DNA from: Streptomyces sp. NBC_00683
GTDB lineage: Bacteria; Actinomycetota; Actinomycetes; Streptomycetales; Streptomycetaceae
Length of the DNA stretch: 64,000 nt
NCBI RefSeq assembly: GCF_036226745.1
Contig: NZ_CP109013.1
Span: 6,076,001-6,140,000, forward strand
Direction: 5' to 3'
The notes beneath the pieces were generated by a model, which was not told the DNA's origin, did no database searches, and worked only from the letters and a program-made list of their open reading frames with translations. Both the position numbers and the translations under genes were made by a program. Below, in pieces: positions 51,390-60,266 of this stretch (the stretch's first letter is position 1; each line of letters opens with the position of its first letter).

Positions 51390-53015
51390 ATGTCCATACC
51401 GTCCGGCGCCCCTGCCGCCGAGTCCCGTGTCCCGGAAGCGGTCCACCGCCGCCGCTGGGTGATCCTCACCGTTCTCATGTTCAGCCTGCTCATCGTGGTG
51501 CTGGACAACTCGATCCTGAACGTCGCGGTCAAGACGATCGCCAGCCCCGCACCGACCGGCATCGGCGCCACCCAGAGCGAGCTCGAGTGGGCGATCAACT
51601 CCTACACGCTCGTCTTCGCCGGACTGCTCTTCACGGCGGGCCTGCTCGGCGACCGCATCGGCCGCAAGAAGGTGCTGCTGGCCGGCATCCTGGTCTTCGG
51701 TATCGGCTCCGGCCTGGCCGCGCTCTCCACCACGCCCGGCGAACTCATCACCTGGCGTTCCCTGATGGGCTTCGGTGCGGCGTTCGTGATGCCCGCCACG
51801 CTCGCCGTCCTGATGAACGTCTTCGAGCGCGACGAGCAGCCCAAGGCCATCGGCATCTGGGCGGGCAGCGTCGGCCTGGGCATCGCCATCGGCCCCATCA
51901 CCGGCGGTCTGCTCCTGGAGCACTTCTGGTGGGGCTCGATCTTCCTGGTCAACGTCCCCGTGGTGGTCATCGCGCTGATCGCCATGGTCGTCCTCGTACC
52001 GGACTCCCGGGACCCGAACCCCGGCCGGGTCGACCCGCTGGGCGTCCTGTTGTCCATCGTCGGCCTGGTCCTGCTGGTGTACGGCATCATCCGCGGCGGC
52101 GAGCTCGCCGACTTCACCGACCTCACGGTGCTCGCGCCGCTGCTCGGCGGGCTGGTGGTGCTGGCGGTCTTCGTGTGGCACGAGAAGCGCAGCAGCCACC
52201 CCTCCATCGACATCTCGTACTTCAGGAAGCCGGCCTTCTCCGCCGCTGTCGCCGCCATCGCGCTGGTCTTCTTCGCGCTGATGGGCGTCACCTTCTTCTC
52301 CGCCTTCTACCTCCAGAGCGTCCGCGGCTACAGCGCCCTGCAGTCCGGACTGCTCATCGTGCCGCTCGCCGCCGCGCAGATGATCTTCGCGCCGCGCGCC
52401 CGGCTGGTCGTCGACCGGTTCGGCGCCCGTGCGGTCTGCACCGTCGGCATGCTGCTGGTCGCGGGCGGCCTCGCGGCCTTCGCGCTCTTCGACGCGGACA
52501 CGCCTGTCTGGGTGATGTGCGTGGTCTTCTTCGTGCAGGGCACCGGTATGGCGCACATCATGCCGCCGGTCACCGTCGCCGTGATGCAGGCCCTGCCCCG
52601 CGAACGGGCCGGCTCCGGCTCGGCCATCAACAACACCTTCCGCCAGGTCGGCGGGGCGCTCGGCATCGCGGTGCTCGGCTCGGTGCTGTCCACGGTCTAC
52701 CGCGGTGACATCGAGGGCCACCTCGCCGGCGTCCCGGCCGCGGCGCGGGACGTGGCGGGCGAGTCGATCGAGGCGACCCTCGGCGTCGCGGCCCGGATGG
52801 GCCCGGCGGGCAAGCCGCTCGTCGCGGCGGCGAACGACGCGTTCATCTCGGCGATGCACGTCACGGCCCTCGGCTCGGCGGCGGTGGCCCTGGTGGGCGC
52901 GGTGGTGGTGGGCCTGTTCCTGCCGGGCAGGCAGCAGGCTCCGGGTCAGGACGAGAACCGGGCCACCCCGGTGACGGAGGACGACAAGGTCGCGTCCAGC
53001 CCGTCCGCCGCCTGA
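51390..53015 (+). CDS. MFS drug efflux transporter (DHA2 type)
   Basis: The 541-aa protein has 14 membrane segments, with [17 protein letters not shown] after helix 1 (the DHA2 motif), [11 protein letters not shown] (motif A) and a C-terminal helix pair followed by a hydrophilic tail. It exports hydrophobic drugs by proton exchange. The ATG at 51390 sits 24 bp after a strong palindromic operator. A TetR gene lies 350 bp downstream on the same strand and is the likely repressor. The substrate is unknown. Confidence 0.9.
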   Translation: MSIPSGAPAAESRVPEAVHRRRWVILTVLMFSLLIVVLDNSILNVAVKTIASPAPTGIGATQSELEWAINSYTLVFAGLLFTAGLLGDRIGRKKVLLAGILVFGIGSGLAALSTTPGELITWRSLMGFGAAFVMPATLAVLMNVFERDEQPKAIGIWAGSVGLGIAIGPITGGLLLEHFWWGSIFLVNVPVVVIALIAMVVLVPDSRDPNPGRVDPLGVLLSIVGLVLLVYGIIRGGELADFTDLTVLAPLLGGLVVLAVFVWHEKRSSHPSIDISYFRKPAFSAAVAAIALVFFALMGVTFFSAFYLQSVRGYSALQSGLLIVPLAAAQMIFAPRARLVVDRFGARAVCTVGMLLVAGGLAAFALFDADTPVWVMCVVFFVQGTGMAHIMPPVTVAVMQALPRERAGSGSAINNTFRQVGGALGIAVLGSVLSTVYRGDIEGHLAGVPAAARDVAGESIEATLGVAARMGPAGKPLVAAANDAFISAMHVTALGSAAVALVGAVVVGLFLPGRQQAPGQDENRATPVTEDDKVASSPSAA

Positions 53016-53365
53016 CGCCAGGACGCGGCAAGGGCGCACTCTCGCCCGTCCGACCTCCTCGGGCGGGTGCGGGCCTCCCAAGCCCGTCCGGCACATCCCG
53101 CACACTCAAGCCCGTCCGGCGATTGAGGACAGGACGGTGCCCGGTGCTGCCCGTGCGAGGCACGTTCCTCGTCCGGATCGCCCGGCCGCACCGAGCCCGT
53201 CCCGCACACTCAAGCCCGTCCGGCGATTGAGGACACAGCGTCACGCCGGACGAACCCGGCACCCGACCCCCGCCCCACTCCGACCCGGCGGTCGCCCCAC
53301 CCCCCGCCCGTCGGCGAGAATCAGGATGAACGGCGAACAACGAGCGGCGTACGGCGCGGCGAGAG
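53016..53365. other. 350-bp gene-free stretch with duplicated 35-bp motif
   Basis: No gene is supported. It holds two identical 35-bp repeats and a partial third, described separately. The rest is GC-rich sequence without a clear promoter; a short run before 53366 contains GAGAGG, the ribosome-binding site of the TetR gene. Confidence 0.6.
53079..53235. repeat. intergenic repeat family, two identical 35-bp copies plus a partial one
   Basis: Copies at 53097-53131 and 53201-53235 are identical over 35 bp; a 14-bp partial copy is at 53079-53092. The core AAGCCCGTCCGGCGATTGAG ends in TTGAG, complementary to CTCAA at its start, so each can form a small hairpin. I recall this core as a common extragenic repeat of Streptomyces. 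Confidence 0.8.
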
Positions 53366-54103
53366 GTGACCCACGTGCAGGCGGCACAGGACCACGCACA
53401 GGACCACGCACAGGACCAGGCACAGGACCGGGCTGAAGACCCCCAGGGCCGGGACCGGGCCGAGGACCACGGCCAGGACCCCGAACCCCGCCGCGGCCGC
53501 CCCCGCAGCGCCGCCGCCGAGCGGGCGATCCTCGACGCCGTCGTGGAGCTCCTGGAGGCCGGTGAACCCCTCGCCGGCCTGTCCATCGAGCGCATCGCCC
53601 GCACCGCGGGCGTCGGCAAGGCCACCATCTACCGTCGCTGGAGCGGCAAGGAGGAGCTCTTCGTCGACGTCCTGCGCGACATCGAACCCGCCGACCCCAC
53701 CGTCTCCGGCACCGAAGGCCTCGCAGACCTCCGCCTCCTGCTGGAATCCATGCGTACGCGCGGCCTGGCCCAGCGTTCCTCCGTACTCCTGCACAACGTG
53801 TTCGCGCAGATGAAGAGCCACCCCAAGTTGTGGACCGAGTACCAGTGCACGGTGATCGCGCCACGCCGTGTCGCCATGCTGGCCGCCGTGCAACGGGCCG
53901 TGGACGCGGGCGAGCTCCGCGACGACCTCGACGCGGAGCTGATGGACGACCTGTTCCTCGGCCCCATGCTCGTACGCACCGTGCACCGCCCCGACGCCCC
54001 CCTGCCCGAGGACCTCGCCGACCGCATCATCGGGATCCTGCTCCAGGGCCTCGCACCGAAACCGCAGGTCACGGCCGGGAAGTCGACGACCGCTCCTGTG
54101 TGA
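53366..54103 (+). CDS. TetR-family regulator with repeat-rich N-terminus
   Basis: The 245-aa protein has a TetR domain starting near residue 50, with the recognition helix in GVGKATIYRRWSGK near 91-104, and a TetR_C-type ligand domain. The first 45 residues are hydrophilic Gln-Asp-His-Ala repeats encoded by 12-bp DNA repeats. The GTG at 53366 is used because GAGAGG precedes it; a later start would remove the repeats, but none has a better site. It lies downstream of the DHA2 pump, and the palindrome before the pump is its probable target. Confidence 0.85.
   Translation: MTHVQAAQDHAQDHAQDQAQDRAEDPQGRDRAEDHGQDPEPRRGRPRSAAAERAILDAVVELLEAGEPLAGLSIERIARTAGVGKATIYRRWSGKEELFVDVLRDIEPADPTVSGTEGLADLRLLLESMRTRGLAQRSSVLLHNVFAQMKSHPKLWTEYQCTVIAPRRVAMLAAVQRAVDAGELRDDLDAELMDDLFLGPMLVRTVHRPDAPLPEDLADRIIGILLQGLAPKPQVTAGKSTTAPV
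53385..53434 (+). repeat. 12-bp coding repeats in the TetR gene
   Basis: CACAGGACCACG-like units recur four times in frame and encode Ala-Gln-Asp-His/Gln steps. The copies have diverged slightly toward the 3' end. Confidence 0.6.
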
Positions 54104-54270
54104 GCGTTCTGTCACAAGCCACCACAATCACCCTCCTGGCCGGAACCCACACCGCCACATCCGTCGTCCTGATGGCAGTACGGCCGTCGTCGACGGCAGG
54201 AATTGCGTCGCCCATCGCCTAGGGTCGTGAGGCGCGGCGATGTGTACGGCAAGGCAGTGAGGACAGCGCA

Positions 54271-55296
54271 ATGGTGCAGGCGTACAGGGCGGACACCGAG
54301 AACGCCGGCACGGGTCCGCAGGGACCCGGGCCCCGCCTCCGGGCCCTGCGCCACAGACTGGCGACGGACCGGGGAATCTGGCGGCGCGGAATCCTCCTCG
54401 CGCTCTGCGCGGTCCTGCTGACCCTGATGATGATCTTCCACGCGGAGATCCCCAACACCATCGGCAACACGGGCAGCCTCATCGAGACGTTCCTGCCCTG
54501 GTTCGGCCTCCTCGTGCCGCTGCTCCTGGTCCTCGGCCTCGTCCGGCGTTCGGCGACCGCGCTGATCGCGGTGCTCCTGCCGGCCGTGGTCTGGCTCAAC
54601 CTCTTCGGCGGCCTCCTGTTCGCCGACAAGTCGGGAACCGGCGGAGACCTCACCGTCGCCACGCACAACGTGAACGCCGGCAACCCCGACCCCGCGGGCA
54701 CCGCCCAGCAGGTCGCGGGCTCCGGTGCGGACGTCGTGGCCCTGCAGGAACTGCCCGGCGGCAAGGTGGCCGCGTACGAGGAGGCCCTCGCCGCCCGCTA
54801 TCCGCACCATTCGGTACAGGGCACCGTCGGCCTGTGGAGCAAGTACCCGTTGACCAACGCCCGCCCCGTCGACATCAAGCTGGGCTGGACCCGCGCGATG
54901 CGCGCCACGGTGACCACGCCGGACGGCCCGATCGCGGTGTACGTGGCCCACCTCCCGTCCGTACGGGTCAAGCTGCACGCGGGCTTCACCGCCAACCAGC
55001 GGGACAAGAGCGCCGACGCCCTGGGCGAGGCGATCGCCGACGAGCGGATCGAGCGGGTGGCCCTGCTCGGCGACCTCAACGGCACCATGAACGACCGCTC
55101 CCTGAACGCGGTCACCGCCCAGATGCGCTCCACCCAGGGCGCGGCGGGCGACGGCTTCGGCTTCAGCTGGCCGGCGTCGTTCCCGATGGCCCGCATCGAC
55201 CAGATCATGGTGAGGGGCGTCGAACCCCTGTCGTCCTGGACCCTCCCGGCCACGGACAGCGACCACCTCCCGATCGCGGCCCGCGTCGAACTCTGA
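54271..55296 (+). CDS. membrane-anchored endonuclease/exonuclease/phosphatase-fold protein (VanJ-like)
   Basis: The 341-aa protein has three N-terminal membrane helices (about 40-115), then an extracytoplasmic EEP domain. ATHNVNAGN is the first catalytic strand, LQELPGG holds the metal-binding Glu, LGDLNGTMND the Asp-Asn pair, and DSDHLPI the final Asp-His. This topology is that of VanJ of S. coelicolor and of StaP-type proteins, which raise teicoplanin resistance by acting on lipid-linked cell-wall phosphates; that role is inferred here from similarity of layout. It lies just before the chloramphenicol-exporter leader. Confidence 0.82.
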   Translation: MVQAYRADTENAGTGPQGPGPRLRALRHRLATDRGIWRRGILLALCAVLLTLMMIFHAEIPNTIGNTGSLIETFLPWFGLLVPLLLVLGLVRRSATALIAVLLPAVVWLNLFGGLLFADKSGTGGDLTVATHNVNAGNPDPAGTAQQVAGSGADVVALQELPGGKVAAYEEALAARYPHHSVQGTVGLWSKYPLTNARPVDIKLGWTRAMRATVTTPDGPIAVYVAHLPSVRVKLHAGFTANQRDKSADALGEAIADERIERVALLGDLNGTMNDRSLNAVTAQMRSTQGAAGDGFGFSWPASFPMARIDQIMVRGVEPLSSWTLPATDSDHLPIAARVEL

Positions 55297-55319
55297 GCCC
55301 CGGCGGGTACCATCTCCCC

Positions 55320-55394
55320 ATGCCCAGCCCCGAGTCCGACAGACTCCGGCCACCGGTCCGCCGGTGGCCGACCCGCAGCGCCGAAGGCCTCTGA
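55320..55394 (+). CDS. 24-residue leader peptide of the chloramphenicol-type exporter
   Basis: A short frame with ATG at 55320 and TGA at 55392-55394 encodes a basic 24-residue peptide containing RRWPTRSAEGL. It lies 211 bp before the exporter gene, on the same strand. The perfect hairpin at 55347-55370 lies inside it. This is the arrangement of ribosome-mediated attenuators of antibiotic-resistance genes. No homologous peptide can be confirmed here. GGCGGG upstream is only a weak ribosome-binding site. Confidence 0.55.
   Translation: MPSPESDRLRPPVRRWPTRSAEGL
55347..55370 (+). promoter_or_regulatory. attenuator hairpin in the leader, with competing pair
   Basis: CGGCCACCGG and CCGGTGGCCG form a perfect 10-bp stem with 4-nt loop inside the leader frame. 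Three bases of its 3' arm belong to CCGACC (55368-55373), which can instead pair with GGTCGG at 55402-55407. A ribosome stalled on the leader could therefore switch structures. Confidence 0.5.
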
Positions 55395-55604
55395 CCCCAG
55401 CGGTCGGTGAGCCTTCCCCTGTCGCGTCGTCGACCACCGCCGGATCCCGTGGCGGTGCGGGCCGACTCCCATGTCCGTGAGAACACCGGGCATTCCACCG
55501 CGTTGCCGTTCCCCGCGCCCCGGCGCGCACGGACGGGCGCGGCCCGCACCCCTGACGAACACCGCTCGTTCCTCCGACGGTTCCGTACAAGGGGTCTTCT
55601 TCTC
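55395..55604. other. 210-nt untranslated segment between leader and exporter
   Basis: Beyond the leader there is no gene. Further GC-rich inverted segments (for example around GGTGCGGGCCG) could fold into a terminator or anti-terminator. AAGGGG at about 55589-55594 is the ribosome-binding site of the exporter. Confidence 0.5.
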
Positions 55605-56816
55605 ATGCCATTCGCTGTCTACGTGCTCGGGCTGGCGGTCTTCGCCCAGGGCACCTCGGAGTTCATGCTGTCCGGTCTGCTCTCGGGCATCGCCACCGAC
55701 CTCGATGTGTCACTGGCCGCCGCCGGGCTGCTGACCTCGGCCTTCGCGATCGGGATGGTGATCGGCGCACCGCTCACCGCCCTGGCGGGCCGCACCTGGC
55801 CCCGGCGCCGGGCGCTGCTGTTCTTCCTCGGTGTGTTCATCGCCTCCCATGTGGTGGGTGCGCTGACCCCCGGATACGGGGTGCTGCTGGCGACACGCGT
55901 GGCCGGGGCGCTGGCCAACGCCGGCTTCTGGGCGGTGGCCCTGGTCACCGCGCTGGCCATGGTCGAACCGCACCTGCGGGCGAGGGCCACCGCCGTGGTC
56001 GTCGGCGGGGTGACCGTCGCCTGTGTGGTGGGTGTGCCGGCCGGGGCGCTGCTCGGAGAACTGTGGGGCTGGCGCTCGGCGTTCTGGGCCGTGGCACTCG
56101 TCTCCGTACCGGCGGTCCTCGCACTGCTGTGGACGATTCCCGGCGGGCGGCCGCCCGGCGTGGCGCAGGTGAGCGCCCGCAGCGAGCTGCGGGCCCTGGG
56201 CCGCCCCCGTCTGCTGCTCACCCTGCTGGTGATGGCGCTCGTACAGGGGGCGACCTTCTGTACGTTCTCCTACCTGGAGCCGCTCGTCACCCGGGTCACC
56301 GGCCTCGGCGAGGGCTGGGTCCCCGCCGTCCTCGCCCTGTTCGGCGTGGGCTCGTTCGCCGGCGTCACCCTGGCGGGCCGGATCGCCGACGCCAGGCCCG
56401 GCGCCGTCGTGGCCGTCGGCATGGTCGCGCTCGCCGTCGGCTGGGCGGCCCTCGCGCTGACCGCAGGGAACCCGGTGGCAGCGCTCGCCCTGGTCCTCCT
56501 CCAGGGCGCGCTCGCCTTCGGTACGGGTACGGCGCTGATCACCCGGGTCTTCCACCAGGCCCCCGACGCCCCGACCCTGGCGGGCTCCTTCGCCACGGCT
56601 GCCTTCAACGTGGGCGCCGCGCTGGGCCCTTGGCTGGGCGGCCTGGCCCTCGGAGCGGGCTTCGGCTTCCGCGCACCGGTCTGGGTGAGCGCCCTGCTGA
56701 TGTGCCTGGCGCTTGCGGGGGCGGGGGTGCTGTCGCCCGAGCGGTCGCGCTTCCTGTCCCGGTCGCGGCACGACTCCGGCCGTGATCTTCTTCACCGGGC
56801 CGAGGAGGGGGCCTAG
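55605..56816 (+). CDS. Cmx/Cml-like chloramphenicol efflux MFS transporter
   Basis: The 403-aa protein has 12 membrane segments. It strongly resembles the Cmx/CmrA/Cml chloramphenicol exporters of Streptomyces and Corynebacterium: MPFAVYVLGLAVFAQGTSEFM at the start (fragment VFAQGTSEFM), GVLLATRVAGALANAGF, GGVTVACVVGVPAGALLGELWG (fragments) and GAALGPWLGG. The ATG at 55605 begins the family match exactly. The upstream leader peptide and hairpin suggest induction by ribosome-binding drugs, although substrate assignment rests on similarity only. It is followed by another MFS gene. Confidence 0.85.
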   Translation: MPFAVYVLGLAVFAQGTSEFMLSGLLSGIATDLDVSLAAAGLLTSAFAIGMVIGAPLTALAGRTWPRRRALLFFLGVFIASHVVGALTPGYGVLLATRVAGALANAGFWAVALVTALAMVEPHLRARATAVVVGGVTVACVVGVPAGALLGELWGWRSAFWAVALVSVPAVLALLWTIPGGRPPGVAQVSARSELRALGRPRLLLTLLVMALVQGATFCTFSYLEPLVTRVTGLGEGWVPAVLALFGVGSFAGVTLAGRIADARPGAVVAVGMVALAVGWAALALTAGNPVAALALVLLQGALAFGTGTALITRVFHQAPDAPTLAGSFATAAFNVGAALGPWLGGLALGAGFGFRAPVWVSALLMCLALAGAGVLSPERSRFLSRSRHDSGRDLLHRAEEGA

Positions 56817-56957
56817 TTCCTGAGCCCGGGCCTGCAGGTCGCCACACGTATCCTGACCAGCCATGCCGACGTCACCGGCAGCGGCGGAGGTGTCCGCGCG
56901 GCACCCCGCCGCAACGGCTCGTTCACCTCCGGGCATAAAAGGTCTGCGACACTTTGT

Positions 56958-56980
56958 TCCGGATGAATACTTAATCCGGA
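56958..56980. promoter_or_regulatory. operator candidate before the AraJ-like MFS gene
   Basis: TCCGGAT (56958-56964) and ATCCGGA (56974-56980) form a 7-bp inverted repeat around an A+T-rich 9-bp centre, 48 bp before the MFS start. It looks like a TetR or MarR site, but no regulator is adjacent. Confidence 0.5.
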
Positions 56981-57028
56981 CCGGCAACGAAGCCGACGCT
57001 CCCACCACCGTTCTGAAAGGCCCCCTCC

Positions 57029-58237
57029 ATGCCCCTGGCCCTGCTCGCCCTCGCTGTGAGCGCCTTCGGCATCGGCACCACCGAGTTCGTGATGATGGGC
57101 CTGCTGCCCAACGTCGCGGACGATCTGGGAACGTCCGTGCCCACCGCCGGCTACCTCGTCTCGGCGTACGCGATCGGCGTCGTCCTGGGCGCCCCGCTGC
57201 TCACCGCCATCGGCTCACGGGTTCCGCGCAAGCGGATGCTCCTGCTGCTGATGGCCCTCTTCACCATCGGCAACCTCGCCTCGGCGTTCGCCCCCGACTT
57301 CGGCTGGCTGCTCGCCGGACGGCTGCTGGCCGGGCTGCCGCACGGGGCGTTCTTCGGAGTCGGAGCCGTCGTCGCCGCGCGGCTCGTCCCGGACGGGCGG
57401 CAGGCCCGCGCCGTCGCGACCATGTTCCTCGGGCTGACCGTCGCCAACATCGTCGGCGTACCGGCGGCCACCCTGCTCGGCCAGCACCTCGGCTGGCGCG
57501 CCACGTTCGTCGTCGTCTCGGTGATCGGGCTGGGCGCCATGGCCGCGCTCGCCCGGCTCGTACCGCAGATGCCCGTCGACTCCCACCAGGGCCTGGGACG
57601 CGAGATGAAGGCCATGGGTAACCGGCAGGTGCTGCTCGGCCTGCTCACCGCGGTCCTCGGATTCGCGGGTGTCTTCGCCGTCTACTCGTACCTCTCGGCC
57701 ATGACGACCGAGGCGATGGGCTTCGGCGAGTCGTCGGTGACGCTCGTCCTGGCGCTCTTCGGCATCGGGATGACCCTGGGAGCCCTGGCAGCCGGACCAC
57801 TGACCGACCGGGCGCTGCGTCCCACGCTCTACGGGTCGCTGGCCGCCCTGGCCGTCGTGCTCGTCGTCTTCCCGTTCACCGTGCACGTGCAGTGGGCTGC
57901 GCTGGTGATGGTGGTGCTGCTCGGCGGGATCGGCTTCATGACGACCACGCCGCTGCAGATGCTGGTGATGAACAAGGCCAAGGACGCCCCCACGCTCGCG
58001 TCCGCGTCCAACCACTCCGCCTTCAACCTGGCCAACGCGGGCGGCGCGTGGCTCGGCGGCGTGGCCATCGCGGCGGGCTGGGGCTGGACGTCACCGGCCC
58101 TGGTCGGCGCGGTTCTGGCGGTCGCCGGTCTCGCGGTCGCGGCCACGGCGGGTCTGCTGGACCGTACGCCGGGGGTCTCCCGTGTGGTGGCCGGCGGGAC
58201 CTCGGCCCACAACAAGCAGGAAGCCGAGGTGCGCTGA
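57029..58237 (+). CDS. MFS efflux transporter (DHA1, AraJ/YdhP-like)
   Basis: The 402-aa protein has 12 membrane segments and DHA1 features: FGIGTTEFVMMGLLPNVA at the start, VPTAGYLVSAYAIGVVLGAPL, and RVPRKRMLL (motif A). It is related to the preceding Cmx-like protein in overall design but distinct. The substrate is unknown. GAAAGG lies upstream of the ATG. A palindrome and an A+T-rich promoter-like stretch lie in the 212-bp gap from the previous gene, so it has its own promoter. Confidence 0.86.
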   Translation: MPLALLALAVSAFGIGTTEFVMMGLLPNVADDLGTSVPTAGYLVSAYAIGVVLGAPLLTAIGSRVPRKRMLLLLMALFTIGNLASAFAPDFGWLLAGRLLAGLPHGAFFGVGAVVAARLVPDGRQARAVATMFLGLTVANIVGVPAATLLGQHLGWRATFVVVSVIGLGAMAALARLVPQMPVDSHQGLGREMKAMGNRQVLLGLLTAVLGFAGVFAVYSYLSAMTTEAMGFGESSVTLVLALFGIGMTLGALAAGPLTDRALRPTLYGSLAALAVVLVVFPFTVHVQWAALVMVVLLGGIGFMTTTPLQMLVMNKAKDAPTLASASNHSAFNLANAGGAWLGGVAIAAGWGWTSPALVGAVLAVAGLAVAATAGLLDRTPGVSRVVAGGTSAHNKQEAEVR

Positions 58238-58305
58238 CCGCGCACCCCGGCCCGTGGGGGGCGCGCACACCGGACCGACCCGGTGTGCGCCCCCCACGCG
58301 CGTGG

Positions 58306-60060
58306 TCAGCTCGACTCGCGCCAGCGGTTCGTGATCGGCAGACGGCGGTCCTTGCCGAAGCCCTTCGGCGAGATCTTCGTGCCCGGCGGGTACTGCCGCC
58401 GCTTGTACTCCGCGGTGTCCACCATCCGCAGCGTCTTCGCCACCAGCTCCGGGTCGAAACCGGCCGCCACGATCGCTTCCATGCCCTGGTCCCGGTCGAC
58501 GTACATCTCCAGGATCCGGTCCAGCACGTCGTAGTCCGGGAGCGAGTCCGTGTCCACCTGGTCCGGGCGCAGCTCGGCGCTCGGCGGCTTCGTGATGGAC
58601 GCCTCCGGGATCGGCGGGATCTGCCCGCGCTCCTCGGCGGCCCGGTTGCGCCACTTCGCGAGGCGGAACACCGACGTCTTGTACACGTCCTTGATCGGCC
58701 CGTACGCGCCGACGGAGTCCCCGTACAGCGTGGAGTAACCGACCGCGAGCTCGGACTTGTTGCCCGGCGCGAGCACGATCTGGCCCTCCTGGTTGGAGAC
58801 AGCCATCAGCATCGTGCCGCGCAGCCGCGACTGGAGGTTCTCCTCGGCAAGACCCGTGAGCCCCAGCGACCCCATGTACGCGTCGAACATCGGCTCGATC
58901 GGCACGGTGCGGAAGTTGAGCCCGGTACGCCGGGCCAGCTCGGCCGCGTCGCCCTTGGAGTGGTCCGAGGAGTACTTCGACGGCATCGAGATGCCGTAGA
59001 CGTTCTGGGCCCCCAGCGCATCGCAGGCGATGGCCGCGACCAGCGCCGAGTCGATGCCGCCGGAGAGGCCGATCAGCACACTGCTGAATCCGTTCTTCGC
59101 GGCGTACGCGCGCAGTCCCACGACCAGGGCGGAGTACAGCTCCTCGTCGTCGTCGAGCCGCTCGGCGTAACCGCCGGCCAGTTCCGCCTCGTACGCGGGA
59201 AGGGGCTCCTCGGAGATCACCACGTGGTCGATGCGCAGTCCGTCGTTCACGACCCCGGACGGCGCCTCGGCCGCGGCGGCCGGCAGCTCCAGATCGAGGA
59301 TCACGCTGCCCTCGGCGAACTGCGGGGCGCGGGCGATCACTTCGCCGTTCCTGTCGACGACGATCGAGTCGCCGTCGAAGACCAGCTCGTCCTGGCCGCC
59401 GATCATCGCCAGGTACGCGGTCGTGCAGCCGGCCTCCTGGGCACGCTTGCGGACCAGTTCGAGCCGGGTGTCGTCCTTGTCGCGCTCGTACGGCGAGGCG
59501 TTGACCGACAGCAGCAGCCCCGCCCCGGCGGCGCGGGCGGCCGGCACACGGCCGCCGTCCTGCCAGAGGTCCTCGCAGATCGCGAGCGCCACATCGATGC
59601 CGTGGACGCGCACGACGGGCATCGAGTCGCCCGGCACGAAGTACCGGAACTCGTCGAACACGCCGTAGTTGGGCAGGTGGTGCTTGGCGAAGTTCAGCGC
59701 GACCCGGCCGCGGTGCAGCACGGCCGCGGCGTTGCGCGGGGAGCCTGCGGGCTGCCCGTAGCGCGGTGCGGCGTGCTCGGAGCGGTCGAGGTATCCGACG
59801 ACGACCGGAAGCTCGCCGAAGCCCTCCGAGTCGAGACGGGCGGCGAGGGCGCGCAGCGCCTCCCGCGAGGCCTCGACGAAGGACGACCGCAGGGCCAGGT
59901 CCTCGACGGGGTATCCGGTCAGCACCATCTCGGGGAACGCCACGAGGTGGGCGCCCTGCTCGGCGGCGTGCCGGGTCCAGTGGACGATCGACTCGCTGTT
60001 GCCGGCAAGATCACCGACGGTCGCGTCGATCTGATTCAGTGCGAGACGTAGTTGAGGCAC
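58306..60060 (-). CDS. nadE: glutamine-hydrolysing NAD+ synthetase
   Basis: The 584-aa protein joins an N-terminal nitrilase-type glutaminase (catalytic Glu 44 in FPEMVLTGYP, Lys 126 in FAKHHLPNYG, Cys 162 in ICEDLW) to a C-terminal NAD synthetase (PP-loop SGGIDS at 333-338). It amidates deamido-NAD+ using ammonia channelled from glutamine. This is the last step of NAD synthesis. The GTG at 60060 has TACACT 7 nt upstream and no ribosome-binding site, so the mRNA is probably leaderless. Confidence 0.93.
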   Translation of the reverse strand: MPQLRLALNQIDATVGDLAGNSESIVHWTRHAAEQGAHLVAFPEMVLTGYPVEDLALRSSFVEASREALRALAARLDSEGFGELPVVVGYLDRSEHAAPRYGQPAGSPRNAAAVLHRGRVALNFAKHHLPNYGVFDEFRYFVPGDSMPVVRVHGIDVALAICEDLWQDGGRVPAARAAGAGLLLSVNASPYERDKDDTRLELVRKRAQEAGCTTAYLAMIGGQDELVFDGDSIVVDRNGEVIARAPQFAEGSVILDLELPAAAAEAPSGVVNDGLRIDHVVISEEPLPAYEAELAGGYAERLDDDEELYSALVVGLRAYAAKNGFSSVLIGLSGGIDSALVAAIACDALGAQNVYGISMPSKYSSDHSKGDAAELARRTGLNFRTVPIEPMFDAYMGSLGLTGLAEENLQSRLRGTMLMAVSNQEGQIVLAPGNKSELAVGYSTLYGDSVGAYGPIKDVYKTSVFRLAKWRNRAAEERGQIPPIPEASITKPPSAELRPDQVDTDSLPDYDVLDRILEMYVDRDQGMEAIVAAGFDPELVAKTLRMVDTAEYKRRQYPPGTKISPKGFGKDRRLPITNRWRESS

Positions 60061-60067
60061 GCCGCCC

Positions 60068-60073
60068 AGTGTA
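60068..60073 (-). promoter_or_regulatory. -10 element of nadE, leaderless start
   Basis: TACACT on the minus strand ends 7 nt before the GTG. AGGACA (60092-60097) lies 18 bp further upstream as a possible -35. Confidence 0.5.
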
Positions 60074-60149
60074 ATCGTCTCTCTGACGCGATGTCCTTGA
60101 GGGCGGCCAAGAACCGCGACGCCCCGGAACCCGACAACCCGGTGCCTGA

Positions 60150-60186
60150 CGGCCCGACGGCCCTCGGAGGGAGGGACGCCGGGCCG
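60150..60186 (-). terminator. weak hairpin after the CBS gene
   Basis: CGGCCCG (60150-60156) and CGGGCCG (60180-60186) can pair across a 23-nt loop between the CBS gene and nadE. Support is modest. Confidence 0.3.
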
Positions 60187-60266
60187 GGACGCTCCGCCCC
60201 GCGGCCACCCGGTGACGGGCGGACGGAGGGCGGGGGACAGGGTCCGACGGGGGACAGGGCGACCGG

